The notes: generated by a model not told the origin, from the letters alone. Counted from the first letter of the stretch, positions 1 through 6,477 are shown. The stretch: DNA of 6,806 nt from an uncultured Bacteriovorax sp. (GCA_946480715.1 CAMLKK010000088.1:1-6806), one strand, 5' to 3'. Program-made: numbers and translations.

Positions 1-67
1 GCATGGACAAGCTTGCCGTTATATAAAATTCAAAATAACAAATGTGAATTGAGATAGGAATCAGCAA
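1..67. other. Leader of the P450 gene, possibly including the end of an upstream gene
   Basis: This 67-base stretch precedes the P450 start. All three plus-strand frames are open from the window edge to stops at 24-26, 50-52 and 55-57, so an upstream gene could end here, but the piece is too short to identify. An AGGAA ribosome-binding site at 56-60 lies 7 bases before the ATG at 68. A TAAAAT at 24-29 resembles a -10 box, but no convincing -35 fits it, so I do not call a promoter. Confidence 0.35.
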
Positions 68-2269
68 ATGATGAGAAAAGCAATCGCCACTATTACGCTT
101 CTTTCTTTAACGGCCTGTTCAACGCCAAATCCTGAGCGTAATGTCGCCAGCAAGTATGTTGAAATACCTGCTGAATTAGAAGGAAAAGATTTTTTCAAAG
201 AAATGGAAGGCATGAGCATCGCCAGTCTTTTTGGTCAGCATGATGTGTTCACCTTTTTCAAATGGTCTTTAGAAAATCCCATTCCACTTTTCGAAAAATT
301 GCGTGCTGAAAAACCAATTTATGAAATCAACACTGTTAAAGGCTCTAAGAAATTTATCGATGATGATTTAGGAAAAGAAAAAACCGTTATCCTTTCTCTG
401 GATGAAGATGTTCGGGAAGTACTCAGTCAATCAAAGATTTTTTCCACAAGATACTACCGCCACAAAATGGATCAAAGTGTAGGGAAGTTCATGCTCGCGC
501 ATGATCACGCTGATGTTAATAAAGAAAAAGCGTGGATGCGATCAATGCTTAAGCAAGAAGATCTTCCAAAAATTAGAACGATGGTTCGTGATCTCACTAA
601 ACAAGCTATTGAAGAAGGACAAGTCAACGGACGAATTGAAGTCGTCAATGCACTAGCGAGAAAAGTTCCTTTGCAATTTGTAGAAAACTATTTTGGATTA
701 AAGGGACCCGATCTTAGAACAATGTATCGCTGGTCGAAGTATTCTCAGTACAGCTTTTTCCATAATGTCATTAATAAAAAGCACTACCATGAAAAAGGGT
801 TGGAAGTGGGAGCAGAAATGCATGCCCATCTTAAAAAACTCATGAGTAAGAAACGTGAAGATGAATCTTACCTGCAAGAAGATACCATTCTCGCTCGTCT
901 CATGAAAGCAAACGTTCCCGAAGGTGAGATGTTAAACTTCTATGATGGTCGCGTTCGTACCAATCTCATTGGGACACTTGTCGGTGGTGTTGAAACAACT
1001 CAAGCTGCTATCGTGAATGTTCTGGAGTTCTTCCTAAAAAATCCTAATGTGTATGCAAAAGCTCGCGAAGCTCTTCAAGACGGCAACGATGTTCTTTTTG
1101 ATCGTTTTGTTTGGGAGGCCCTTCGTTTCAAGCCAGTCAACACAGTTCTCGTTCGTTATGCAGAAGAAGACTACGTCATCGCCAAAGAAACTTCTCGTGA
1201 AACAAAAATTAGAAAAGGACAAATGGTCGTATCGTCTGTTATTTCCGCGATGTTTGACGAGAGAAAAGTCAATCGCCCGAATAACTTTCGCGTTGATCGA
1301 CCGGGAATTCAATCTCCCGATACACCTTATCTTCACTTCGGATTCGGTCATCATAAATGTTTAGGAGATCGAATTGCTGAAATTCTTGTTCCTGAAATTT
1401 TAAAAGGACTTATGAATCTTGATGGACTTCGTTTAATTGACGGTGCGATCGGTGCCGTTAATCATGATGATAACATCGCCCCACTTGAAGAAAATCGTGA
1501 TTGGGCAAAAAGTCCATTCCCTGAAAGTTTTGTTGTCGAATTCAATGGTAAAAGAGAAAAAGGGCGCTTATCAATTGCTGATCCACGATTTGCTTTTGAA
1601 GATTACCTTATGGACTATGACCGTGTTTTCTACCGCAAATGTTTAAGTAATTTCAATTCACTCAGTACTTTTAAAAACACTTTCAATCCTATTCTTAAAA
1701 ATTTGAAGGAACAGTTTACAGTAAGAGAAATTGAAGATCTTTTCATTTGCCGTCTTCCAGAAAAATTTCATCACTGTATTCAGGATATCAAAGCAGACGG
1801 TTATAAAGAAAAATATCAACGCTGCAAGGGCGAACTTTCGGCCAACGAAAATTTCTTCTTCAAAACAGAAATCTTTGGTGAGCCGCTTGATCTCACAAAA
1901 GTTCCTGAACCTGAAAAGGCCGGCATCAATACTGGTTTTGAATTCGAAGAAGACATGAAATTCTATGATCGTGCAACGTTCAGAATGGCCCATCGTAATC
2001 CAATGTCAGCAAGCGCTTTTCCCGTGACTGATGAAATGAGTGCAGAGCAGGCGCTCTTCTACACACGTCTGGAATGGAGCTTTAGAACATGTATTGGGAA
2101 AAATGCCATTTTGCTTGGTAAACCGGATGAAGCTGCTTATCGCAAGTGTATGGATAATAAAAAAATTAAAATCGATCCATTAGCAGATAAATATTATCAG
2201 CACATCTTTTTCAAAAAGAAGTGGACTCCATTTGAAACTTCTGGCGATGACGGGGATGTATTAGAGTAG
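68..2269 (+). CDS. Cytochrome P450 with lipoprotein signal peptide and cysteine-containing C-terminal extension
   Basis: The 733-residue protein has a P450 core at about residues 50-493. It shows an I-helix GGVETTQ (306-312) with the acid-alcohol pair E309/T310, a K-helix ExxR (E350-R353), and the haem-binding loop FGFGHHKCLG (424-433) with C431 as the thiolate ligand. The core ends with FPESFVVEF, a typical P450 ending. The N-terminus is a lysine/arginine start, a short hydrophobic run and the lipobox LTAC (14-17), predicting a lipoprotein anchored on C17, with Ser at +2. Residues about 494-733 are an extension I do not recognise, with Cys at 525, 561, 570, 586, 675 and 694. P450s are normally about 400-500 residues and cytosolic in bacteria, so both the export signal and the extension are unusual. 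The substrate is unknown and no redox partner is encoded here, so peroxide-driven chemistry is possible. The start is supported by AGGAA at 56-60. The gene ends 2 bases from convergent umuC. Confidence 0.9.
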   Translation: MMRKAIATITLLSLTACSTPNPERNVASKYVEIPAELEGKDFFKEMEGMSIASLFGQHDVFTFFKWSLENPIPLFEKLRAEKPIYEINTVKGSKKFIDDDLGKEKTVILSLDEDVREVLSQSKIFSTRYYRHKMDQSVGKFMLAHDHADVNKEKAWMRSMLKQEDLPKIRTMVRDLTKQAIEEGQVNGRIEVVNALARKVPLQFVENYFGLKGPDLRTMYRWSKYSQYSFFHNVINKKHYHEKGLEVGAEMHAHLKKLMSKKREDESYLQEDTILARLMKANVPEGEMLNFYDGRVRTNLIGTLVGGVETTQAAIVNVLEFFLKNPNVYAKAREALQDGNDVLFDRFVWEALRFKPVNTVLVRYAEEDYVIAKETSRETKIRKGQMVVSSVISAMFDERKVNRPNNFRVDRPGIQSPDTPYLHFGFGHHKCLGDRIAEILVPEILKGLMNLDGLRLIDGAIGAVNHDDNIAPLEENRDWAKSPFPESFVVEFNGKREKGRLSIADPRFAFEDYLMDYDRVFYRKCLSNFNSLSTFKNTFNPILKNLKEQFTVREIEDLFICRLPEKFHHCIQDIKADGYKEKYQRCKGELSANENFFFKTEIFGEPLDLTKVPEPEKAGINTGFEFEEDMKFYDRATFRMAHRNPMSASAFPVTDEMSAEQALFYTRLEWSFRTCIGKNAILLGKPDEAAYRKCMDNKKIKIDPLADKYYQHIFFKKKWTPFETSGDDGDVLE

Positions 2270-2271
2270 AT

Positions 2272-3543
2272 TTAGACTTTCTTTAATTCGGACCAACCAC
2301 TCACAAATCGCTGTGATTTGAGAATTTGTTTCATGTACCAAGCTTCTTTGTTCACGCCACACGCAGCGATTTTGAGTGTTTCATGTCCTTCACGCGCGTT
2401 GATCTTATCCATCACGCGCATAAGTTCTAAATCATCTTCAGTGTCATTGTTCCCAAAAAGTGAAACTTGATGTTCGTTGGCATCTTGAATGCGTCCTAAT
2501 TTCACAAGTGCCTTTTTATATTCATAACCAGAGATAAAAATCTCATCGAGAATTCGCCAGGATTCACGAATGATTTTTCGCGTATCACACGTTGGACTTT
2601 CAAGCAGTGACGAACCTACACGAACATACTGTGGGACTTCTTTAAATGGATTTGTGCGCACGTAAACTTCAACTTCCTGGCAGACAGATGATTGCTTTCG
2701 TAATTTTTCGCATGCAAGGCTTGCATAGCAGGCAACTGATTCGCGAAGAGAGGCAAGATCGAAAACAGGAACTCCAAATGTTCGGCTGCAGACAATTTCT
2801 TTTTTTTTCGGAGTTTCATCATTGAGGGGAAAACAGGATATTTCTCTGAGTTCTTCCTGTATCATTCGACCGACTTTTGTAAATTGTTTTTGAATGAGCG
2901 GCTCATTTTTATAATTGCGAAAATCAATCGCCTTATGGATGCCAAGGATTTTCATTTTAATCGTGCTTTGCCGGCCAATGCCCCAGACATCACCGATTTC
3001 AACTTTGTTGAGTGCGTATTCTAAATTGTCTTTTTCAAGGACACTAAAAACACCGCCCGTTCGTTCATCCTTTTTGGCGATTCTATTGGCGAGTTTTGCG
3101 AGAACTTTTGTCCGTCCGATGCCAATTCCCACCGGGATGCCTGTATTTCTTTCGACGACTTCTTTTATATGTCGACAGTAGTCCACGAGATCTTGATAGG
3201 GAAGATTACTGAGATCGAGAAAGGCCTCATCAACGGAATAAACCTCTAAGTTTGGTGTGAAATCAAAAAGGGTATTCATCACTCGATCTGAAATATTTGT
3301 GTAGAGAGAAAAGTTCGCAGAGAAAACAGCGACTTTATGTTTTTCACAAAGGGCCTTTACTTTAAAATAAGGTTCACCCATTTGAACGCCAAGTTTCTTT
3401 AATTCATTCGTGCGGGAAACAAAACATCCATCATTGTTACTTAAAACACCGACCGGGCGGTTGCGAAGATCAGGACGAAAAAGTCTCTCACAAGAACAGT
3501 AAAATGAATTGCAATCAACTAATGCAAAAATGCGCTCACTCAT
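2272..3543 (-). CDS. umuC: UmuC, catalytic subunit of error-prone DNA polymerase V
   Basis: This 423-residue Y-family polymerase (E. coli UmuC has 422) copies across damaged bases during the SOS response, working with two copies of processed UmuD. The catalytic acids are visible: D10 in FALVDCNSFY and D105/E106 in SVDEAFLDL. Y15 sits at the steric-gate position that excludes ribonucleotides. The finger segment SNNDGC (35-40), the thumb motif VWGIGR (186-191) and the little-finger start ICSRTFG follow in order. QVSLF at 359-363 is a sliding-clamp binding motif in the same place as QLNLF of E. coli UmuC. The C-terminal stretch MDKINAREGHETL also matches UmuC closely. Its ATG overlaps the umuD stop in an ATGA (3540-3543), so translation is probably coupled and the complex made in fixed proportion. 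It looks intact and full length. Confidence 0.97.
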   Translation of the reverse strand: MSERIFALVDCNSFYCSCERLFRPDLRNRPVGVLSNNDGCFVSRTNELKKLGVQMGEPYFKVKALCEKHKVAVFSANFSLYTNISDRVMNTLFDFTPNLEVYSVDEAFLDLSNLPYQDLVDYCRHIKEVVERNTGIPVGIGIGRTKVLAKLANRIAKKDERTGGVFSVLEKDNLEYALNKVEIGDVWGIGRQSTIKMKILGIHKAIDFRNYKNEPLIQKQFTKVGRMIQEELREISCFPLNDETPKKKEIVCSRTFGVPVFDLASLRESVACYASLACEKLRKQSSVCQEVEVYVRTNPFKEVPQYVRVGSSLLESPTCDTRKIIRESWRILDEIFISGYEYKKALVKLGRIQDANEHQVSLFGNNDTEDDLELMRVMDKINAREGHETLKIAACGVNKEAWYMKQILKSQRFVSGWSELKKV

Positions 3544-4010
3544 TTAATGAATCCAGCGTTGGCAATCACAACTCCCCAGAAATTAAGATTCTCATTATTT
3601 TCAACAACGATATCTTTGTGTTTGGGGTTATCAGAGCGAAGGATGACTGCATTTCCTTTTTGCAGAACACGTTTACAGATCATTTTATTTTCCAGGCAGA
3701 CGACACAAACTCGTCCATGAAAATCTGTTCTTGAACGATCAACAATTAAAATTTGTCCGGGAAAAATAGTTGGCTCCATTGAATCGCCGGCCGCTTCAAA
3801 AAAAAATGTCGAGAATTTATTTTTGATAAAAAGCGTATCCAGGCTCTGATATTTTTCAATGAAGTCGTCACTGATTCCAAATAATCCACAGGACAGTTTT
3901 GATATTAAAGTCGGGAATTCAGAGGCCGGCCCCCAATGGACGGGGAGTTCGATTCCTATGATATTTGAGGTAAGATCAGAGATGATTGTTGGTTCTTTTT
4001 GCGTTTCCAT
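3540..4010 (-). CDS. umuD: UmuD, self-cleaving S24 peptidase subunit of polymerase V
   Basis: This 156-residue S24 (LexA-like) protein is activated by RecA-stimulated self-cleavage to UmuD', which joins UmuC. The Cys-Gly cleavage site is present at C41-G42 (SKLSCGLFG), aligning with C24-G25 of E. coli UmuD. The catalytic serine is S77 in AAGDSMEP and the general-base lysine is K113 in MICKRVL. The Ser-Lys spacing (36) nearly equals E. coli (S60-K97, 37). The arm before the cleavage site is about 17 residues longer than in E. coli (139 residues). No alternative ATG, GTG or TTG exists in the arm, so the ATG at 4010 is the best start, although no Shine-Dalgarno sequence precedes it. It is first in the umuDC operon, divergent from the SRAP gene with 34 bases between them. 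It should be controlled by LexA, but no lexA is in the window. Confidence 0.95.
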   Translation of the reverse strand: METQKEPTIISDLTSNIIGIELPVHWGPASEFPTLISKLSCGLFGISDDFIEKYQSLDTLFIKNKFSTFFFEAAGDSMEPTIFPGQILIVDRSRTDFHGRVCVVCLENKMICKRVLQKGNAVILRSDNPKHKDIVVENNENLNFWGVVIANAGFIK

Positions 4011-4018
4011 GAGATGAT

Positions 4019-4024
4019 TATAAA
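4019..4024 (+). promoter_or_regulatory. Possible -10 box for the SRAP-CDF operon
   Basis: TATAAA on the plus strand overlaps the umuD -10 box on the other strand. It would start an mRNA near 4031, about 14 bases before the ATG at 4045 or about 32 bases before the ATC at 4063. The region at -35 (T-rich, about 3996-4002, inside umuD) is a poor match, so this is tentative. If real, the two divergent promoters overlap and would compete for polymerase. Confidence 0.3.
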
Positions 4025-4025
4025 C

Positions 4026-4044
4026 TTACGCAAGAATTACGCAA
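4026..4044. repeat. Direct repeat TTACGCAA x2, candidate SOS operator
   Basis: Two perfect copies of TTACGCAA lie at 4026-4033 and 4037-4044, separated by GAA, giving an 11-base period of about one helical turn. They fill the gap between divergent umuD and SRAP genes and overlap the umuD -35 position. Both genes belong to families tied to the SOS response, so a LexA-type repressor is the natural candidate binder. Directly repeated LexA sites with an 11-base period are known in Alphaproteobacteria (GTTC-N7-GTTC). The Bdellovibrio site is described as TTAC-N3-GTAA, which this does not match exactly. The repeat is directly seen; its function is inferred. Confidence 0.6.
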
Positions 4045-4803
4045 ATGATTTCGGAGGACGTTATCTGTTTTTCTATTGAGATTGATAAAAATATCAATAA
4101 GTTATCAGATTATTTTGGCGCTATGATTGATGCGTCGGAGTCGATGCGTTTTCAGCATTTATTGAAAATGCAGCGAGAACGCGAGAGCGCAGAATTCAAT
4201 CGTCTCATGGGGCTTAAACATTCGGAGAAAAAAAGAACGCTTCCCTTTAAAGTTCCGGCCGAAGATGGACGACTTTTTTCAAATTATTTTAGTAATGTCA
4301 TTATTCAAAAAAATGATGAACGAGTGATGATGCCGATGCGCTATCGAGTTCGTCCTCACGGATCTAAAGAAGAAATTCCAACGAAATATAATGTTTTCAA
4401 TGCACGCATTGATGCTCTTGAAACACGACAGACGTGGATTCCACTGTTCATGCGTAACCACGGAATCATTCCCTTTGTTCGTTTTTTTGAATGGGTTCCT
4501 GATGAAAATCAAAAACCAAAACTCATCGCTTTTTCTCCCGAAGATCGGGAGATCATGTGGGCCCCCTGTTTGTGGGATGAATGGGTTTCTAAAGATGGAA
4601 CCATTCAATTTAAATCATTTGCGATCATCACAGATGGACCTCCTCCCGAAATTGAAAAAATGGGACATGACCGTTGCCCCATTTTTCTTCACCAGGATAA
4701 AATCGATGATTGGCTGAATCCAAATGGCAGAGACAAAAAACAAATGTATGATCTTCTCACTAAGCGAGAAGATGTATTTTATAAATACGAATGGGTAGGA
4801 TGA
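4045..4803 (+). CDS. SRAP-family protein (YedK/HMCES-like abasic-site DNA crosslinker)
   Basis: SRAP proteins bind abasic sites in single-stranded DNA through an N-terminal Cys, forming a stable thiazolidine crosslink that shields the lesion. Counting from the ATG at 4045 (252 residues), the active-site residues are N119 in NARID, E149 in RFFEW and H208 in GHDRCP, equivalent to N75, E105 and H160 of E. coli YedK; the N-to-E spacing of 30 is identical. DDWLNP (221-226) matches the family's C-terminal WL motif. ICFSIEIDKN at 7-16 matches the MCYSA-type N-terminus of a longer SRAP subfamily, and MPMRYRVRP (96-104) also fits that subfamily. The catalytic Cys is therefore C8 here instead of residue 2. 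The likely true start is the ATC at 4063 (246 residues), directly before that Cys and preceded by GGAGG; otherwise six or seven residues must be removed. It is divergent from umuDC and 3 bases upstream of the CDF gene. Confidence 0.87.
   Translation: MISEDVICFSIEIDKNINKLSDYFGAMIDASESMRFQHLLKMQRERESAEFNRLMGLKHSEKKRTLPFKVPAEDGRLFSNYFSNVIIQKNDERVMMPMRYRVRPHGSKEEIPTKYNVFNARIDALETRQTWIPLFMRNHGIIPFVRFFEWVPDENQKPKLIAFSPEDREIMWAPCLWDEWVSKDGTIQFKSFAIITDGPPPEIEKMGHDRCPIFLHQDKIDDWLNPNGRDKKQMYDLLTKREDVFYKYEWVG
4053..4065 (+). promoter_or_regulatory. GGAGG ribosome-binding site and candidate ATC start codon of the SRAP gene
   Basis: GGAGG at 4053-4057, the strongest ribosome-binding site in the window, is followed after 5 bases by ATC at 4063-4065 and then the TGT codon of the conserved catalytic Cys. 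No such site precedes the ATG at 4045. This is the spacing expected if ATC is the initiation codon, which would place the Cys at residue 2 as in other SRAP proteins. AUC is a rare, weak start codon, so this remains a hypothesis. Confidence 0.5.
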
Positions 4804-4806
4804 AAA

Positions 4807-5430
4807 ATGGGTGATAGCTGCTGTGATCATGTATGCGAAGTTGATGTAAAAAAAACAAGTGCCAGCTTCAAAAAAGTTTTATGGATAGCGCTTGTTCTTA
4901 ACGTCTCCATGTTTTTTGTCGAAATCATTTTCGGTGTTCTTTCGAACTCACTTTCATTAAAGGCCGATGCCATCGATTTCTTAGGTGATAGTGCTAATTA
5001 TTTTGCTACTCTTTTTGTCATTAACTCTGCCATTCAAACGCGTGCGAAAATTTCGCTTTTAAAAGCTGCTTCCATGTTTGGATTTGGAGCATGGATTTTA
5101 GTTGAAGCGATCATTCGTTTTCAATCACCTGAACTGCCAATGGCGTTTACCATGTCTTGGGTTGGTGGCCTTGCGCTTTTGGTGAATGCTTCAGTTGCTT
5201 ATCTGCTTTATAAATTTCGCGGTGGAGACAGTAACATGCAATCAGTATGGTTATGTTCCCGCAATGATGCTATTGGAAACATAGCTGTCGTTTTAGCTTC
5301 GGTGGGAGTTAGTGTTTTTGCCAGCAAGTGGCCCGATTTATTAGTGGCACTTTTTATGGCCGCACTGGCCGTTCACTCGTCTTGGCACGTTTTAAAAATG
5401 GCCAGTGCGGAATTAAATTTGAAAGTTTAA
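4807..5430 (+). CDS. Small CDF-type cation transporter (single membrane domain)
   Basis: This 207-residue membrane protein resembles the transmembrane half of cation diffusion facilitators, which expel divalent metals in exchange for protons. Hydrophobic segments lie at about residues 24-46, 64-76, 84-103, 114-135, 155-171 and 176-192. The metal-site motif of helix 2 reads D57-x3-D61 (ADAIDFLGD) where zinc transporters have H-x3-D. In helix 5, C150-x3-D154 (LCSRND) replaces the second H/D-x3-D motif. The N-terminus is cysteine-rich (C5, C6, C10, H8) and may sense or hand over metal. The cytoplasmic C-terminal domain of typical CDFs (about 300 residues) is absent. From memory, a short subfamily annotated simply as 'cation transporter' has the same CCxxx start and CSRND motif, so this is probably its normal form. 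A GGTAGGA ribosome site at 4794-4800 overlaps the end of the SRAP gene, indicating one operon. Metal specificity cannot be told. Confidence 0.85.
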   Translation: MGDSCCDHVCEVDVKKTSASFKKVLWIALVLNVSMFFVEIIFGVLSNSLSLKADAIDFLGDSANYFATLFVINSAIQTRAKISLLKAASMFGFGAWILVEAIIRFQSPELPMAFTMSWVGGLALLVNASVAYLLYKFRGGDSNMQSVWLCSRNDAIGNIAVVLASVGVSVFASKWPDLLVALFMAALAVHSSWHVLKMASAELNLKV

Positions 5431-5431
5431 T

Positions 5432-6070
5432 TTACTTCTTTAGTTCTTCCAAAATTTTTTCTTTGAAAGCATCAGGATGAAGACGTTCAAGTCGAACACC
5501 ATTGATAAAAAACGTTGGAGTTCCATTAACTCCAATTCGTTGTCCATCAGCGATATCGATCGCAATTAATGAACCTGCTGTTGGATCATCGTAATCTTTT
5601 TTAAATTTTTCAGTGTCCATTCCCAGGTTGAGTGCATACTCCACAAAAAGGTTCATAGGAACTTCTTGCTTGTGAGACCATTGCTCCTGGCGTGTGAAAA
5701 GTGTGTGCTGGTATTCCCAAAATTTTCCTTGTTTCGCTGCTGCTTCAAGCGATTTCGCGGCAGGAAGTGAGTTTCCGTGATAAAGAGCATATCTGCCAAT
5801 CAGTTGAACTTGATCTTTATGTTGATCAAGAACTTCTTTTACAAAGGGATAAAAAGCAGCACATGCTTCACATTCAGGATCGTAGAATTCTACAATTTTA
5901 ACTTTCGCATTGTCTGGACCAAGTTTATGGTTGAAGTCACGAACAAGATTTTCAATCTGAGTCGATGTCGTTGTTGATTCTTCTTTCTTTTGTGTTTTCC
6001 AAAGAAGAGCGCCGGCACAGACCGCGATGATAGCAATTGAAGCAATGAGGATTTTTAATTCTTTAGTCAT
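5432..6070 (-). CDS. DsbA-family thiol:disulfide oxidoreductase, membrane-anchored
   Basis: This 212-residue thioredoxin-fold protein should introduce disulfide bonds into exported proteins. A hydrophobic N-terminal segment (about 6-24) acts as signal or membrane anchor. C18 within it is not in a good lipobox, so I favour an anchor. The active site is C67-E-A-C70 in FYDPECEACAAFYP, and the cis-proline loop is T184-P185 in GVNGTPTFFING. Between them lies the helical insertion typical of DsbA/BdbD proteins (AAKQGKFWEYQHTLF, 111-125). The start at 6070 has AGGA at 6080-6077, 6 bases upstream, and lies 2 bases after the dsbB stop, so the two are cotranscribed. DsbB should reoxidise it. Its gene end is 1 base from that of the convergent CDF gene. 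Confidence 0.92.
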   Translation of the reverse strand: MTKELKILIASIAIIAVCAGALLWKTQKKEESTTTSTQIENLVRDFNHKLGPDNAKVKIVEFYDPECEACAAFYPFVKEVLDQHKDQVQLIGRYALYHGNSLPAAKSLEAAAKQGKFWEYQHTLFTRQEQWSHKQEVPMNLFVEYALNLGMDTEKFKKDYDDPTAGSLIAIDIADGQRIGVNGTPTFFINGVRLERLHPDAFKEKILEELKK

Positions 6071-6072
6071 GT

Positions 6073-6477
6073 TTAGTCCTTATGTTTAATAGAGAGAACA
6101 GTTAAAAGTGTGAGAAGAATGAAAGCGGTTAATGCGAGTAATGGAATAGTAATGAATCCAAGCATTGTAAGCTGAACACTTGTACAGCTGACACCGGCCG
6201 TGCAGGCCACAATGCTTTTTTCAATCACACCATAGTAGAGAAGATTGTGGTAAATCGAAATGATGAGACCCGTAAAAATAAGCGGTGACGTATACCAGAC
6301 CGATGCGCGCTCTTTGCGAATGAAAGCTACGCCAAAGAGAAGCACAAGCGGGAACATACAGATTCGCTGATACCAGCAAAGTGAGCATGGTGGAAACATC
6401 ATGACATTACTAAAATAGAGACTTCCAGCTGTCGCGACAGTCGCAATAAGCCATTGGGCGTATCGAATAAGTTGCAT
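6073..6477 (-). CDS. DsbB/BdbC-family disulfide bond formation protein
   Basis: This 134-residue inner-membrane protein reoxidises the DsbA partner and passes electrons to quinone. Counting from the ATG at 6477, four hydrophobic helices lie at about 5-23, 41-53, 64-84 and 107-129. The first periplasmic loop holds C31-S-L-C34 (PPCSLCWYQR), a signature of the family, and the second holds the Cys pair C92 and C98 (VACTAGVSCTS). The short C92-C98 spacing and small size resemble BdbC rather than E. coli DsbB (176 residues). An in-frame TTG at 6501 would add 8 residues, but AGGAG at 6489-6485 sits 7 bases before the ATG at 6477, so I chose the ATG. The order dsbB-dsbA with 2 bases between fits a BdbC-BdbD pair. 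Confidence 0.92.
   Translation of the reverse strand: MQLIRYAQWLIATVATAGSLYFSNVMMFPPCSLCWYQRICMFPLVLLFGVAFIRKERASVWYTSPLIFTGLIISIYHNLLYYGVIEKSIVACTAGVSCTSVQLTMLGFITIPLLALTAFILLTLLTVLSIKHKD

Larger units (their letters stand above)
4017..4044 (-). promoter_or_regulatory. Predicted umuDC promoter, giving a leaderless umuD mRNA
   Basis: Reading the minus strand, a perfect TATAAT -10 box lies at 4022-4017. A TTGCGT at 4044-4039, 16 bases upstream, is a partial match (3 of 6) to a -35 box. Only 6 bases separate the -10 box from the umuD ATG, so transcription should begin at or next to the A of the ATG and leave no 5' leader. The lack of any purine-rich ribosome site before umuD agrees with this. 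The -35 box falls inside one copy of the direct repeat, where a bound repressor would block RNA polymerase. Confidence 0.6.

Noticed and set aside
1034..1993. Several open frames of about 70-110 codons within the P450 gene, on both strands
   Set aside because: They lie wholly within a gene with clear P450 motifs, lack ribosome sites and resemble no protein; they are shadows.
3999..4006. TTGCGTTT as a third operator half-site
   Set aside because: It matches only the first six bases, lies inside the umuD coding region and has the opposite orientation and wrong spacing relative to the repeat pair.
4026..4044. Exact match to the Bdellovibrio LexA site TTAC-N3-GTAA
   Set aside because: The halves here are in direct, not inverted, orientation, so the known palindrome is not present; only a LexA-like role is proposed.
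5411..5432. AT-only inverted repeat (AATTAAA / TTTAATT, 8-base loop) at the CDF-dsbA junction as a terminator
   Set aside because: The stem has seven A-T pairs and no G-C pair, and no clean T-run follows on the plus strand; it is likely chance in AT-rich sequence.
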